Shown: positions 17,264 through 24,322, counted from the first letter of the stretch. The stretch is 42,282 nucleotides of DNA from Polaromonas sp. (GCA_025362315.1 JANYGP010000003.1:1-42282); one strand, 5' to 3'. Numbers and translations are program-made. Notes: generated by a model from the sequence alone, not told the origin.

Positions 17264-17637
17264 ATGGCGACTCTCATTCCTGCAATCAAAGAAGACCACG
17301 GCTGGGGCGACATTGCCATTTGTGCGCCGACTGGAAAACGAAGGACACCTGCGCAGACGCCCTGCACCAACGCAAGCTGCCCTTCAATGTTCCCAAACGC
17401 TCAGGTGACTACAACCCCAGCGCAGATGCGATACAGATCGTGACCATGAAGGTTAACAAAGGCTAGGAATTTCCGGTTGTCGCGCTGCCGGGTGTGGGAC
17501 ATATGCCTGCGAAGGGGGAGGATGAAGCCGAAGCGGCGAGGGTGTTTTATGTGGCGGCTACGCGGGCTACGCAGAGGTCGGTGATTGGGGCAGGTGGAAA
17601 TGCGCAGCTTGGGCAAAAGTTGACGTGCGTGAATTGA
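17264..17637 (+). pseudogene. UvrD/Rep-type helicase, C-terminal fragment with frameshift and amber codon
   Basis: A frame from 17264 (MATLIPAIKEDHGWGDIAI) continues after a frameshift near 17330 into KTKDTCADALHQRKLPFNV then GDYNPSADAIQIVTMKVNKG. A TAG at 17464-17466 follows, then EFPVVALPGVGHMPAKGEDE and EAARVFYVAATRATQRSVIG up to TGA at 17635-17637. TMKVxKGLEFP and FYVAATRAT are motifs V and VI of superfamily-1 helicases; the TAG replaces the expected Leu (TTG to TAG). The ATP-binding N-terminal part is missing. It is a decayed remnant, perhaps of a defence-linked or repair helicase, immediately left of the TIR gene. Confidence 0.8.
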
Positions 17638-17743
17638 TCTATATAGGCATCAGGACTTAGTTTGGATTCATACAAAAACTTGAGTGTGTTTTTTCAACTT
17701 ATGCTCTGACGATTTGAAGTAATTAAAGGAAAAGCATTCAAGT

Positions 17744-18244
17744 ATGAGCTATCGAAATAAAACGTATATCGCCTTTGACGGCGATAAAGATATGCACTAT
17801 TACCGTCTAATGACAGCATGGAAAGCTAACGATGGGTTTTCATTAAATTTTCATGACGCCCATGAACTGAATTCAGCGCGGGATTCAAGTCAGGAAGAAA
17901 GCATCAAGCGACAGCTTCGCGAACGATTTGCTAATTCAAAATTGCTGATTATCTTAATTGGTGAGAGTACCCGATACCTCACGAGGTTTGTAAAGTGGGA
18001 GTTGGAGGTGGCTTTGAAATTGGGCTTACCGATTCTTGCTGTTAACCTAAATAATTCTCGAAGTTGTGACAGCCGATGCCCACCGATAATCAAGAATGAG
18101 TTGGTGGTATACGTGCCCTTTAAGTCCGCAATCATTGAATACGCATTAGACAACTGGCCAGCTGAATTCGCACATCTGCGTAATCAAGGCAAAACCGGTG
18201 AGCGTCATTACGTTCAACAGATCTACACGCGGCTTGGATTATGA
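17744..18244 (+). CDS. TIR-domain protein, candidate type II Thoeris sensor (ThsB-like)
   Basis: The 166-residue product is a stand-alone TIR-like domain of the MTH538/DUF1863 kind: KTYIAFDGDKDMHYYRLMTA (residues 6-25), SLNFHDAHELNSARD (33-47), an Arg-rich helix, NSKLLIILIGESTRYL and VKWELEVALKLGLPILAVNL (83-102). Glu86 or Glu88 in KWELEVA is at the position of the catalytic Glu of NADase TIR domains. In Thoeris such proteins sense infection and make a nucleotide signal from NAD+; in type II systems the reported signal is His-ADPR. The stop overlaps the ATG of the TM-macro gene (ATGA). The gene is AT-rich compared with the core genes, suggesting transfer. No damage is seen in this gene. Confidence 0.82.
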   Translation: MSYRNKTYIAFDGDKDMHYYRLMTAWKANDGFSLNFHDAHELNSARDSSQEESIKRQLRERFANSKLLIILIGESTRYLTRFVKWELEVALKLGLPILAVNLNNSRSCDSRCPPIIKNELVVYVPFKSAIIEYALDNWPAEFAHLRNQGKTGERHYVQQIYTRLGL

Positions 18245-19118
18245 AATACTTTTTTGAATCAATAAGAACTCGGGCATATTGGCGGTACGCACTATTTTCC
18301 TCTGAGGCTGTAGGCAAGTTTTCAGGCGTACTGGGGATCCTATATCTTTGCGTTGATCTAGCTGATGCGTTCAACGTTTACAAGAAGGACAAATATAGCT
18401 ATTACGGGTTAATCTTGTTGATCTTGCTAGCACTGGCCTATGTTTTGTCCACGCGTAGACCGCTATCGCGTGTCAGCTACAAAATACTTCAAAAAGACTT
18501 TGCGGTCGAAGTTTTGATTGGAGATCTTTTTAACATTCCAGGCGAAATAATCATCAGTACGAGTTCTACCTTTGATACCGATATGTCCTCTGGGCTAATT
18601 TCTGCAGGTAGCTTGCAGGGGCAGTTAGCAACCAAATACTTTAACGGTCAAACCGATGAAATTGATCGCCAGATTAAACTTTCGCTTGATAATGATCCTT
18701 TTGTTTTTAATGATAAACGGCCAGGCAATAAAAATGAATATCCCATTGGCACCGTCGCCCGCGTTACTTCGCATGGTAAAATTTCTACTTCTTGGCTATG
18801 TCGCATATGGACGAAAGTAAAAATGCATATTCTGACCTAAAAATGGTCGATGAAGCACTTAAAAGGCTTTGGGTGAATTTAGCTTCCAAAGCTGAGGTAG
18901 GTGACATAGTTATGCCCGTAATGGGCACGGGTCGTGGCAGGGTCCCGTATCCTCGTAAAAAGATGATTGAACGTATTGCCCAATCATTTACAGAAGCTTG
19001 TTGCGAACGTGCTTTTTCAAACAAACTAATTCTTGTAGTCCGGCCAGACGATGCTTCCAAATTTTCACTTAACTTGTTTCAGGTGAGAGATTACCTTGAA
19101 CAAAGTCTCCACGTCTAA
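18241..19118 (+). pseudogene. Two-TM plus macro-domain protein, candidate type II Thoeris effector (ThsA-like), frameshifted
   Basis: The first frame (18241-18840) has two hydrophobic helices (about residues 26-44 and 53-70), then the start of a macro fold: VEVLIGDLFNIPGEIIISTS (89-108) with SAGSLQGQLATKYF. After K180-I181 the homologous reading moves by -1 at 18783: FYFLAMSHMDESKNAYSDLK and then DIVMPVMGTGRGRVPYPRKK, ending at 19118. The macro-domain glycine-rich loop GTGRGR is in this second frame. Joined, the protein is about 292 residues. One missing T in AAAATTTC (expected ATTTTC) explains the break. In type II Thoeris the macro domain binds the TIR-made ligand and the TM part disrupts the membrane. 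Whether it is dead, a sequencing error or recoded is open. Confidence 0.78.
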
Positions 19119-19126
19119 AAACTAAT

Positions 19127-19150
19127 CAAGATCAGACTTAGATTATTTTC
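19127..19150 (+). repeat. GTCAGACT-type short repeat
   Basis: Reads CAAGATCAGACTTAGATTAT. One of about eight degenerate copies of a motif near GGGGTCAGACTCCAATTCTT found only between 19.1 and 22.7 kb. It lies just after the macro gene. Confidence 0.5.
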
Positions 19151-19207
19151 ACTTTGTAATCCTTAGGTCATTGGCGGCACTTGAAAATCAATCAACATGT
19201 GAGAATT

Positions 19208-19229
19208 GGGGTCAGACTCCAATTCTTTT
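19208..19229 (+). repeat. GTCAGACT-type short repeat
   Basis: Reads GGGGTCAGACTCCAATTCTT, the best-preserved copy and used as reference. It starts the block that is duplicated with nuclease copy 2 (equivalent site at 22657). Confidence 0.6.
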
Positions 19230-19278
19230 GGCTCGCAGATAGATTTGCCGCGTTCAAGAAACATAAGAGAAATGATCA

Positions 19279-20199
19279 ATGCCCAGAAAACGTAAAACAA
19301 GTCCGATTGAAAACGTCATTGACGTGGTCGCAATGCTGCCATGGTGGGGGGGCGTTGCTATTGCTGTATTTGGGTACCTTGTGCTGCATCGCCTGGCCAC
19401 ACCTGCGGCAATCACTGCAGTCCGACCTGGGCAAATGGGTAACCTTATCGCACAGACCATGATTGCCGGCTTTGCCACTGCCGGGCAGTACATCGTGCCG
19501 CTTTTAGGTTTGATCGGTGCTGCGATTTCATTCTTTCGGCGCAAGCAACGTGTTGCTTTAGTCACGGACGTAGCGCAAGCACAGAGCACCGATGCGCTTG
19601 ATGGCATGTCGGGGCGTGAATTTGAAATGCTGGTGGGCGAGGCTTTCAGGCTGCAGGGTTACAAAGTGATTGAAACAGGCGGCGGCGGGGCTGATGGCAG
19701 TATTGACCTGATCTTGGTCAAGGGAACAGAGAAGTTTTGGTCCAGTGCAAGCAGTGGATAGCCTACAAGGTTGGCGTTGATGTGGTGCGCGAGCTGTATG
19801 GCGTGATGGCTGCCAGGGGAGCCACGGGCGGTTATGTGGTGACTTCTGGTCGATATACAGATGATGCAATCAAGTTTGCAGCAGGTCGCAATGTTCAGTT
19901 GATCGACGGCCCAAAACTGTTTGCCTTGATCAAACAGGCGAGGCAGGTCAAGCAGCCAGCCGTTTCTGTACCTCAGCAAATTGGCAGCAAGCTACAAACT
20001 AAATCGGTTAGCGCAGTGACCGATCCTTTTTGTCCTATCTGCAACTCATCCATGTTGTCCTATCTGCAACTCATCCATGGTCAAACGGGTCGCCCGAACG
20101 GGCAGTAATGCAGGTGGCGAATTCTGGGGGTGTTCCAAGTTTCCGTCTTACCGTGGAGTCCGGCAGTTGGGTTGTGACGCGAGGCACTCTCAAGTTTAA
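19279..20199 (+). pseudogene. Membrane-anchored Mrr-like restriction endonuclease, copy 1, broken
   Basis: The ATG opens MPRKRKTSPIENVIDVVAML, followed by two hydrophobic helices (about residues 15-35 and 56-80). Then comes a restriction-endonuclease-fold domain: SGREFEMLVGEAFRLQGYKV, GADGSIDLILVKGTEKF and QCKQW, with the D-x-n-QxK catalytic set. Compared with copy 2, one T is missing in GAAGTTTTGG (copy 2 has five T) near 19735, shifting the frame between IDLILV and QCKQW. Further down, a 25-bp tandem duplication (20029-20078) shifts it again before the zinc-finger tail MVKRVARTGSNAGGEFWGCS. The stop is also lost relative to copy 2, so the frame ends at 20197-20199. The last zinc-finger Cys is replaced by Tyr. 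Family: Mrr_cat plus topoisomerase C4 zinc finger, a DNA-cleaving defence enzyme type. Confidence 0.85.
20029..20078 (+). repeat. 25-bp tandem duplication inside nuclease copy 1
   Basis: The unit TTGTCCTATCTGCAACTCAT plus CCATG occurs twice back to back. Since 25 is not a multiple of three it shifts the reading frame at the first Cys pair of the zinc finger. Copy 2 has only one equivalent stretch, so the duplication arose in copy 1. Confidence 0.88.
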
Positions 20200-20210
20200 A
20201 CAAGACACAT

Positions 20211-20230
20211 CGAGGTGAGACTCCAATCTT
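20211..20230 (+). repeat. GTCAGACT-type short repeat
   Basis: Reads CGAGGTGAGACTCCAATCTT, a degenerate copy right after nuclease copy 1. Confidence 0.45.
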
Positions 20231-20286
20231 TAGCAAACACCGAGAGTCAAATTCTAGTTTTTTCTAGCTCTAAAGAATCGGGAAAG

Positions 20287-20312
20287 AATCAAGATCAGAT
20301 TCCAATTCTTCT
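20287..20312 (+). repeat. GTCAGACT-type short repeat
   Basis: Reads AAGATCAGATTCCAATTCTT, a degenerate copy between nuclease copy 1 and the convergent PIN-domain gene. Confidence 0.5.
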
Positions 20313-20340
20313 TACGCATCAGTCCGTCTGCCAAACCAAG

Positions 20341-20757
20341 TCAAACAAGTTCAGCCAAATGACGCGGCGAACAGACGATGACGCCTTCAAAGTATTTGCC
20401 GTAGCCCGGCCCAAAGTGGGTGCTGTCACCCGTCACCAACGCATCGCAGGCTAAAGCCATAGCTGCGAGCAGCACGGGGCGGTCTTTTTCAGGTAGCCAA
20501 AGCGCGGCGGCTTGCAGTGCTGGCGACGATTGCGTAAATTGCACTGCGCTTACTTCGACTGTGTTAAGCAATGTGTCCAGGTCACGCACAGCCTGTGCAT
20601 CGGCTTTTGCGGCAATGTTGCGACTGGCCTCTAGCTGCACGTAGCTGTCAGCCACCAGCGTGTGCTTTGCCAGAATCAGATTGCGTAACAGTTGCCGGAT
20701 GGCGCCATCTGACTTGGCAGCGGAGAAAAGAATATTCGCATCAAGAAAAACCCGCAT
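20341..20757 (-). CDS. PIN-domain protein, probable toxin
   Basis: From the ATG at 20757 the product is 138 residues with MRVFLDANILFSAAKSDGAI (Asp6 of the PIN active site), YVQLEASRNIA (Glu), and a C-terminal ACDALVTGDSTHFGPGYGKY with the late acidic residues. A longer frame starting at 20847 adds 30 residues with no PIN homology and would run into the antitoxin gene, so it is rejected. It follows the AbrB-fold gene on the same strand by 25 bp. This larger PIN subgroup is often paired with AbrB-type antitoxins. Confidence 0.8.
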   Translation of the reverse strand: MRVFLDANILFSAAKSDGAIRQLLRNLILAKHTLVADSYVQLEASRNIAAKADAQAVRDLDTLLNTVEVSAVQFTQSSPALQAAALWLPEKDRPVLLAAMALACDALVTGDSTHFGPGYGKYFEGVIVCSPRHLAELV

Positions 20758-20782
20758 GTGCGCGCAATCTGAAAGCGTGACG

Positions 20783-21016
20783 TCAGGGCTTGCGCTTTGC
20801 CAGCAGCATGGCCAGGTCAGCCTCGGCTGCATCAAACTCTTGCACACGCTCTGGCGTGTAAATCTCCAGCGGCAACGTTACCGTGGGCCGCAGCAACAAA
20901 CCTTGGGTTGTGGTTTCGGCAATCAGTCGGTCATTGGCCTGAAAACCCATGGCCTTGCGTATTTTGGCGGGCAGGGTAACCACGCCCCGGCTGTTGATGG
21001 TAAGTTGTGCTTGCAT
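20783..21016 (-). CDS. AbrB-fold antitoxin partner of the PIN protein
   Basis: The 77-residue protein begins MQAQLTINSRGVVTLPAKIR, the AbrB swapped-hairpin motif, continues KAMGFQANDRLIAETTTQGL and ends with a charged tail (FDAAEADLAMLLAKRKP). It precedes the PIN gene by 25 bp on the minus strand. Together they are a complete-looking type II toxin-antitoxin pair inside the segment flanked by the two nuclease copies. Confidence 0.83.
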   Translation of the reverse strand: MQAQLTINSRGVVTLPAKIRKAMGFQANDRLIAETTTQGLLLRPTVTLPLEIYTPERVQEFDAAEADLAMLLAKRKP

Positions 21017-21130
21017 GTTTGCAGTTTAACGCGATTGCAGTAATTCAGCAATATTGAAAAACAAAGCGGCGACCGTGGTAACTGTCTGAAATGTACCAAA
21101 CACCACGAAGAATTGGGGTCAAGAAGGATC

Positions 21131-21152
21131 GGGTTCAGACGCCAAATCTTTT
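21131..21152 (+). repeat. GTCAGACT-type short repeat (two overlapping degenerate pieces)
   Basis: GGGTTCAGACGCCAAATCTT at 21131, with a second partial piece AATTGGGGTCAAGAAGGATC just before it from 21111. They flank the left side of the third zinc-finger remnant. Confidence 0.45.
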
Positions 21153-21155
21153 CCG

Positions 21156-21292
21156 GTGGCGTCAGTGATGCAAACAAATCGTTCTGAGTGCGGCGCACGC
21201 ATGGTCAAACGAGTTGCACGCAAGGGCAGTCATGTGGGCAGCGAATTTTGGGGCTGCGCAACATCTCCCAAATGGTGGGGTGTTCGTCCCTT
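21156..21292 (+). pseudogene. Third remnant of the nuclease gene: zinc-finger tail only
   Basis: The frame contains RSECGARMVKRVARKGSHVG then SEFWGCATSPKWWGVRPLG, aligning with the C-terminal C4 zinc finger of nuclease copy 2 (CPKCGARMSKRLARSGSNAG ... EFWGCSTFPACRGIRHLG). The first and fourth Cys have been lost. The membrane and nuclease parts are absent. It is flanked on both sides by GTCAGACT-type repeats, as are the two longer copies. It fills much of the otherwise gene-free 21017-21385. Confidence 0.72.
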
Positions 21293-21301
21293 GGGGCAAA
21301 T

Positions 21302-21324
21302 CGAGGTCAGACTTAAATTCTTAT
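21302..21324 (+). repeat. GTCAGACT-type short repeat
   Basis: Reads CGAGGTCAGACTTAAATTCT, just right of the third zinc-finger remnant. Confidence 0.5.
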
Positions 21325-21385
21325 ACGACCCCACCGACTTGACGGCCTGCTTTCAGCGCGGTCGTACCGCAATCATGAGCATGAT

Positions 21386-21724
21386 TTGTTGACGCTTGAT
21401 ACTGCATCGCTCGTTCATGCGCACGAGCATTCAATCTGGCTGTGCCGCATGAATTCTGGCAACACCTTCCCATTTGCGGCGCGACTTGAATTGCAAACGT
21501 TCAGGGGGATTGGCGACTATCCGGCAACACCAACCGGCGGGCCCGTAAAACCGGTCGTTGAACTGGTGGTTGACTACAGCGTTCCAGACGTCTCAAATCC
21601 CCTAATTGAAATCTGCCTGATGCAGGGGCCGCAGCTTATTCAGACGCATTTCAAGCGCGTGGACAACTCAACCGCGGTGTGTCGGCAGCTGCCTCGTTTG
21701 AAAGAAACGGGGTTAACTGAATGA
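21386..21724 (+). CDS. Hypothetical protein, not recognised
   Basis: The open frame codes for 112 residues from a TTG, or 91 from ATG 21449 (MNSGNTFPFAARLELQTFRG). It has no signal peptide, TM segment or known motif; the middle is Pro/Val-rich (GGPVKPVVELVVDYSVPDVS). No clear Shine-Dalgarno is seen for either start. It lies between decayed DNA and hicA, so it may be a fragment of a longer gene. A real gene is possible but not established. Confidence 0.35.
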   Translation: MLTLDTASLVHAHEHSIWLCRMNSGNTFPFAARLELQTFRGIGDYPATPTGGPVKPVVELVVDYSVPDVSNPLIEICLMQGPQLIQTHFKRVDNSTAVCRQLPRLKETGLTE

Positions 21725-21777
21725 ATCGAGCTGAGCCTCCAATTTCCCATTTTCAAGCTGTTTTTACCAACAGAAAG

Positions 21778-21830
21778 TGCCTCCAGCCCTATAAATACGG
21801 GCGCAAGAAGCTACAAATTTAATAGCGCAA
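21778..21830 (-). repeat. AT-rich ~50 bp intergenic repeat
   Basis: Reads TGCCTCCAGCCCTATAAATA, CGGGCGCAAGAAGCTACAAA, TTTAATAGCGCAA; reverse orientation. It abuts a GTCAGACT-type repeat at 21831. Confidence 0.7.
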
Positions 21831-21857
21831 ATTGTAGTCAGACTCCAGTCGTCTTAG
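21831..21857 (+). repeat. GTCAGACT-type short repeat
   Basis: Reads ATTGTAGTCAGACTCCAGTC, directly adjoining the AT-rich repeat and ahead of hicA. Confidence 0.5.
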
Positions 21858-21959
21858 ATTTTCACTCATTTAAATCACTCAACAATGCATTGCGGTATCC
21901 ATAAGATTTGATTGCATATAACGATTGCAGATCGCTTCAACTATAGCCATAATGCAATC

Positions 21960-22214
21960 ATGAACAGCAAGCATAAAAAGACGCTTTCAATCGTGTTTGC
22001 CAAGCCAGTCCCGGCGTCTTTGGATCGGTCGCACATTGAAACGCTGTTCACCGCGCTTGGTGCGCAGACGATTCAGGGCAATGGCTCCCGAGTGCGGTTT
22101 GTTTTGAACAATGTATTGGCTACTTTTCACAGGCCGCACCCCGCCAAAGAGGCCAAGCCCTATCAAGTCCTGGATGCGCGGCGATTTTTAGAGCAAGCGG
22201 GCATCAAACCCTGA
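21960..22214 (+). CDS. hicA: HicA-family mRNA interferase toxin
   Basis: From ATG 21960 (MNSKHKKTLSIVFAKPVPAS) the product is 84 residues, the usual length for this HicA subgroup. It is a small dsRBD-like fold with FTALGAQTIQGNGSRVRFVL and a conserved His in ATFHRPHPAKEAKPYQVLDA, the catalytic region. An upstream ATG at 21912 adds an unrelated 16 residues and is rejected. The antitoxin gene follows 34 bp downstream, the normal hicA-hicB order. Confidence 0.9.
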   Translation: MNSKHKKTLSIVFAKPVPASLDRSHIETLFTALGAQTIQGNGSRVRFVLNNVLATFHRPHPAKEAKPYQVLDARRFLEQAGIKP

Positions 22215-22248
22215 ACAGACACCGACACCCATCGAAAGATCATTCACC

Positions 22249-22590
22249 ATGAACACCATGCAATTCAAAGGCTACGCAGCCCAAATCAGCTACAGCGACG
22301 ATGACGCCTGCTTCATTGGCCATATTGCAGGCATCGCCGATATTGTGGGTTTTCATGCCGATAACGTAACGGAGCTCAGGCGTGCGTTTGAAGAAGCCGT
22401 GATTGACTACCTGGCCACGTGCGAAAAAGCCGGGCGCAACCCGCAAAAACCTGCCAGCGGCAAACTGATGCTGCGCGTACCACCTGAAGTGCATGGGGCT
22501 GCGCTGGTGGCCGCGCAGGTCAAAGGTCAGAGCCTGAACCAGTGGGCCAGCAACGCGCTGCGTGAAGCTGCACATGCGCGACTGGTTTGA
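22249..22590 (+). CDS. hicB: HicB-family antitoxin
   Basis: The 113-residue protein has the partial RNase-H-like HicB fold (YAAQISYSDDDACFIGHIAG, IVGFHADNVTELRRAFEEAV) and a C-terminal ribbon-helix-helix (KLMLRVPPEVHGAALVAAQV, SLNQWASNALREAA). It would neutralise HicA and repress the operon. The gene is intact. Confidence 0.92.
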   Translation: MNTMQFKGYAAQISYSDDDACFIGHIAGIADIVGFHADNVTELRRAFEEAVIDYLATCEKAGRNPQKPASGKLMLRVPPEVHGAALVAAQVKGQSLNQWASNALREAAHARLV

Positions 22591-22591
22591 A

Positions 22592-22640
22592 TGCTATTGA
22601 TTTAGTAGCTTTTAGCGCGCGTATTTATTAGGCTATGTCT
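22592..22640 (+). repeat. AT-rich ~50 bp intergenic repeat
   Basis: Reads GCTATTGATTTAGTAGCTTT, GCGCGCGTATTTATTAGGCT; begins two bases after the hicB stop codon and could act as its 3' end. Confidence 0.6.
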
Positions 22641-22656
22641 TGATTTATTCATAAGT

Positions 22657-22680
22657 TTGGGTCAGACTGCTACTTTTTTG
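22657..22680 (+). repeat. GTCAGACT-type short repeat
   Basis: Reads TTGGGTCAGACTGCTACTTT. It marks the left edge of the duplicated nuclease block, matching the copy at 19208. Confidence 0.5.
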
Positions 22681-22728
22681 GTCTGCAAATAGATTTGCCA
22701 CGCTCAAGAAACATAAGAGAAATGATCA

Positions 22729-23598
22729 ATGCCCAGAAAACGTAAAACAAGTCCGATTGAAAACGTCATTGACGTGGTCGCGGTGCTGCCATGATGGGCG
22801 GGCGTTGCCATTGCTGTATTCGGGTACCTTGCGCTGCATCGCCTGGCCACACCTGCGGCAGTCACTGCCGTCCAACCGGGGCAAATGGGCAACCTTATTG
22901 CTCAGTCGATGGTTGTCGCCTTTGCCAGTGCCGGCCAGTACCTCGTCCCGCTTGTAGGTTTGATCGGTGCAGCGATTTCATTTTTTCGACGTAGACAGCG
23001 TATTGCTTTGGTCTCGGACGTTGCGCAGGCGCAGAGCACAGACGCGCTTGATGGCATGTCGTGGCGTGAATTTGAAATGCTGGTGGGCGAGGCTTTCAGG
23101 CTGCAGGGTTACAAAGTGATTGAAACAGGCGGCGGCGGGGCTGATGGCGGTATTGACCTGATCTTGGTCAAGGGAACAGAGAAGTTTTTGGTCCAGTGCA
23201 AGCAGTGGAAAGCCTACAAGGTTGGCGTTGATGTGGTGCGCGAGCTGTATGGCGTGATGGCCGCAAAGGGAGCTACCGGCGGATTCGTCGTAACGTCTGG
23301 CCGCTTCACGGACGATGCAATCAAGTTTGCGGCAGGTCGCAATGTTCGGTTAATTGACGGCCCAAAGCTGTTTGCCTTGATCAAGCAGGCGCGGCAGTCA
23401 ACCGCTACAACTGCACGCCAGCAAACCGTTAGCACGCCGCAGCAAACGGCACCGATAAAAACGACTACTGAGCCGAACTGCCCGAAGTGCGGCGCAAGGA
23501 TGTCGAAACGGCTTGCGCGCAGCGGTAGCAACGCCGGAAACGAATTTTGGGGATGTTCAACATTTCCGGCTTGCCGGGGTATTCGGCATTTGGGTTGA
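22729..23598 (+). pseudogene. Membrane-anchored Mrr-like restriction endonuclease, copy 2, early nonsense codon
   Basis: The ATG at 22729 begins MPRKRKTSPIENVIDVVAVL exactly as in copy 1, but codon 22 is TGA (22792-22794) where copy 1 has TGG. After it the frame is open to 23598. The domains are a second hydrophobic helix (about GQYLVPLVGLIGAAISF), the nuclease domain (SWREFEMLVGEAFRLQGYKV, GADGGIDLILVKGTEKFLVQ, CKQWK) and an intact C4 zinc finger (CPKCGARM ... WGCSTFPACRG). ATG 22885 could start a 237-residue product lacking the first TM helix, so partial function is possible. The nuclease core is almost identical to copy 1. Confidence 0.83.
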
Positions 23599-23649
23599 CC
23601 AAATTTGCAAGCAGAAGTTGAAGTTAAATTTCAACTGTGTTCATTTGGT

Positions 23650-23668
23650 CTGCCGCGAGCGGTTTTTT
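23650..23668 (+). terminator. Possible weak terminator after nuclease copy 2
   Basis: CTGCCGCGAGCGGTTTTTT: a short CCG/CGG stem with a CGAG loop followed by six T. The stem is very short, so this is tentative. Confidence 0.4.
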
Positions 23669-23727
23669 CATGTTTGTGAAAATCTCAAATGAGACACATA
23701 ATTGCGTCTTTGCAAAGGAGCCTCACC

Positions 23728-24018
23728 ATGGCAGCTCAAACGTCAATGCTTCACATTCGGGTCGATGACGACATCAAGGAACAAGCTACAGCGGCATTAA
23801 CGACCATGGGTTTGTCAGTTTCTGACGCTGTGCGGCTGTTTTTGCGTCGCGTGGTGGTTGACCAAGCCTTTCCGCTCGAGTTGAAGGTGCCTAACGCCGA
23901 AACGCAAGCGGCCATAAACGAGTCGCGTGCCATGATGGCTAGCCGCCGCAACGGTGAAAGCCGTTTTGCGTCAAGTGCTGAGATGTTTGCCGATCTTGAA
24001 AAAAACAGCGGCCAGTAA
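23728..24018 (+). CDS. RelB/DinJ-family antitoxin
   Basis: From ATG 23728, preceded by AAGGAG, the product is 96 residues. It begins with a ribbon-helix-helix: TSMLHIRVDDDIKEQATAAL then MGLSVSDAVRLFLRRVVVDQ, the DinJ signature, followed by AFPLELKVPNAETQAAINES. The longer frame from 23689 lacks a Shine-Dalgarno. The yafQ-like toxin frame overlaps its end. An imperfect repeat GTTGAA-N7-TTCAAC lies 90 bp upstream and may be part of regulation. Confidence 0.88.
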   Translation: MAAQTSMLHIRVDDDIKEQATAALTTMGLSVSDAVRLFLRRVVVDQAFPLELKVPNAETQAAINESRAMMASRRNGESRFASSAEMFADLEKNSGQ

Positions 24019-24322
24019 GCGGGGCGTTGGGCGGGCAGTTTTGCCGCGAGCTGCGGACTATGCCAAGGCGTTTCTAAAGGACTGGGCCCGGCTTTCGCAT
24101 TCAGGGCGCCATGACATGACACGGCTCAAAGAGGCAATGCTTTTGCTGATTGCAAATGATGCGCCGTTGGGACCGGAGTGGCTTGACCACCCCTTAAAAG
24201 GGCAATGGGCAGACAACAGGGAATGCCACATGGGTGGCGATTTTTTGCTGATTTGTCAGGTGGAAGCAAACTGGATCAACTTTGTGCGTTGCGGTACGCA
24301 CTCAGAGTTATTTGGCAATTAA
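23996..24322 (+). CDS. YafQ-family (RelE fold) mRNA interferase toxin
   Basis: The frame beginning at TTG 23996 (MKKTAASKRGVGRAVLPRAA) gives 108 residues and overlaps the antitoxin by 23 bp. The core matches YafQ: DMTRLKEAMLLLIANDAPLG, the HPLKGQWADNRECHMGGDFL segment with conserved His/Asp, then LICQVEANWINFVRCGTHSE and LFG at the end. YafQ cuts in-frame codons of translated mRNA in the ribosome. The exact start is uncertain because no ATG lies near; TTG is the best option. Confidence 0.82.
   Translation: MKKTAASKRGVGRAVLPRAADYAKAFLKDWARLSHSGRHDMTRLKEAMLLLIANDAPLGPEWLDHPLKGQWADNRECHMGGDFLLICQVEANWINFVRCGTHSELFGN

Noticed and set aside
18778..18795. Programmed -1 ribosomal frameshift in the macro gene
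   Set aside because: No canonical X-XXY-YYZ heptamer, and a single missing T is simpler, given a similar T-run loss in nuclease copy 1.
19119..22729. Integron cassette array with attC sites
   Set aside because: The repeats between short genes share a GTCAGACT core but no paired RYYYAAC/GTTRRRY core sites or long foldable attC were found, genes point in both directions, and no integrase gene is in the window.
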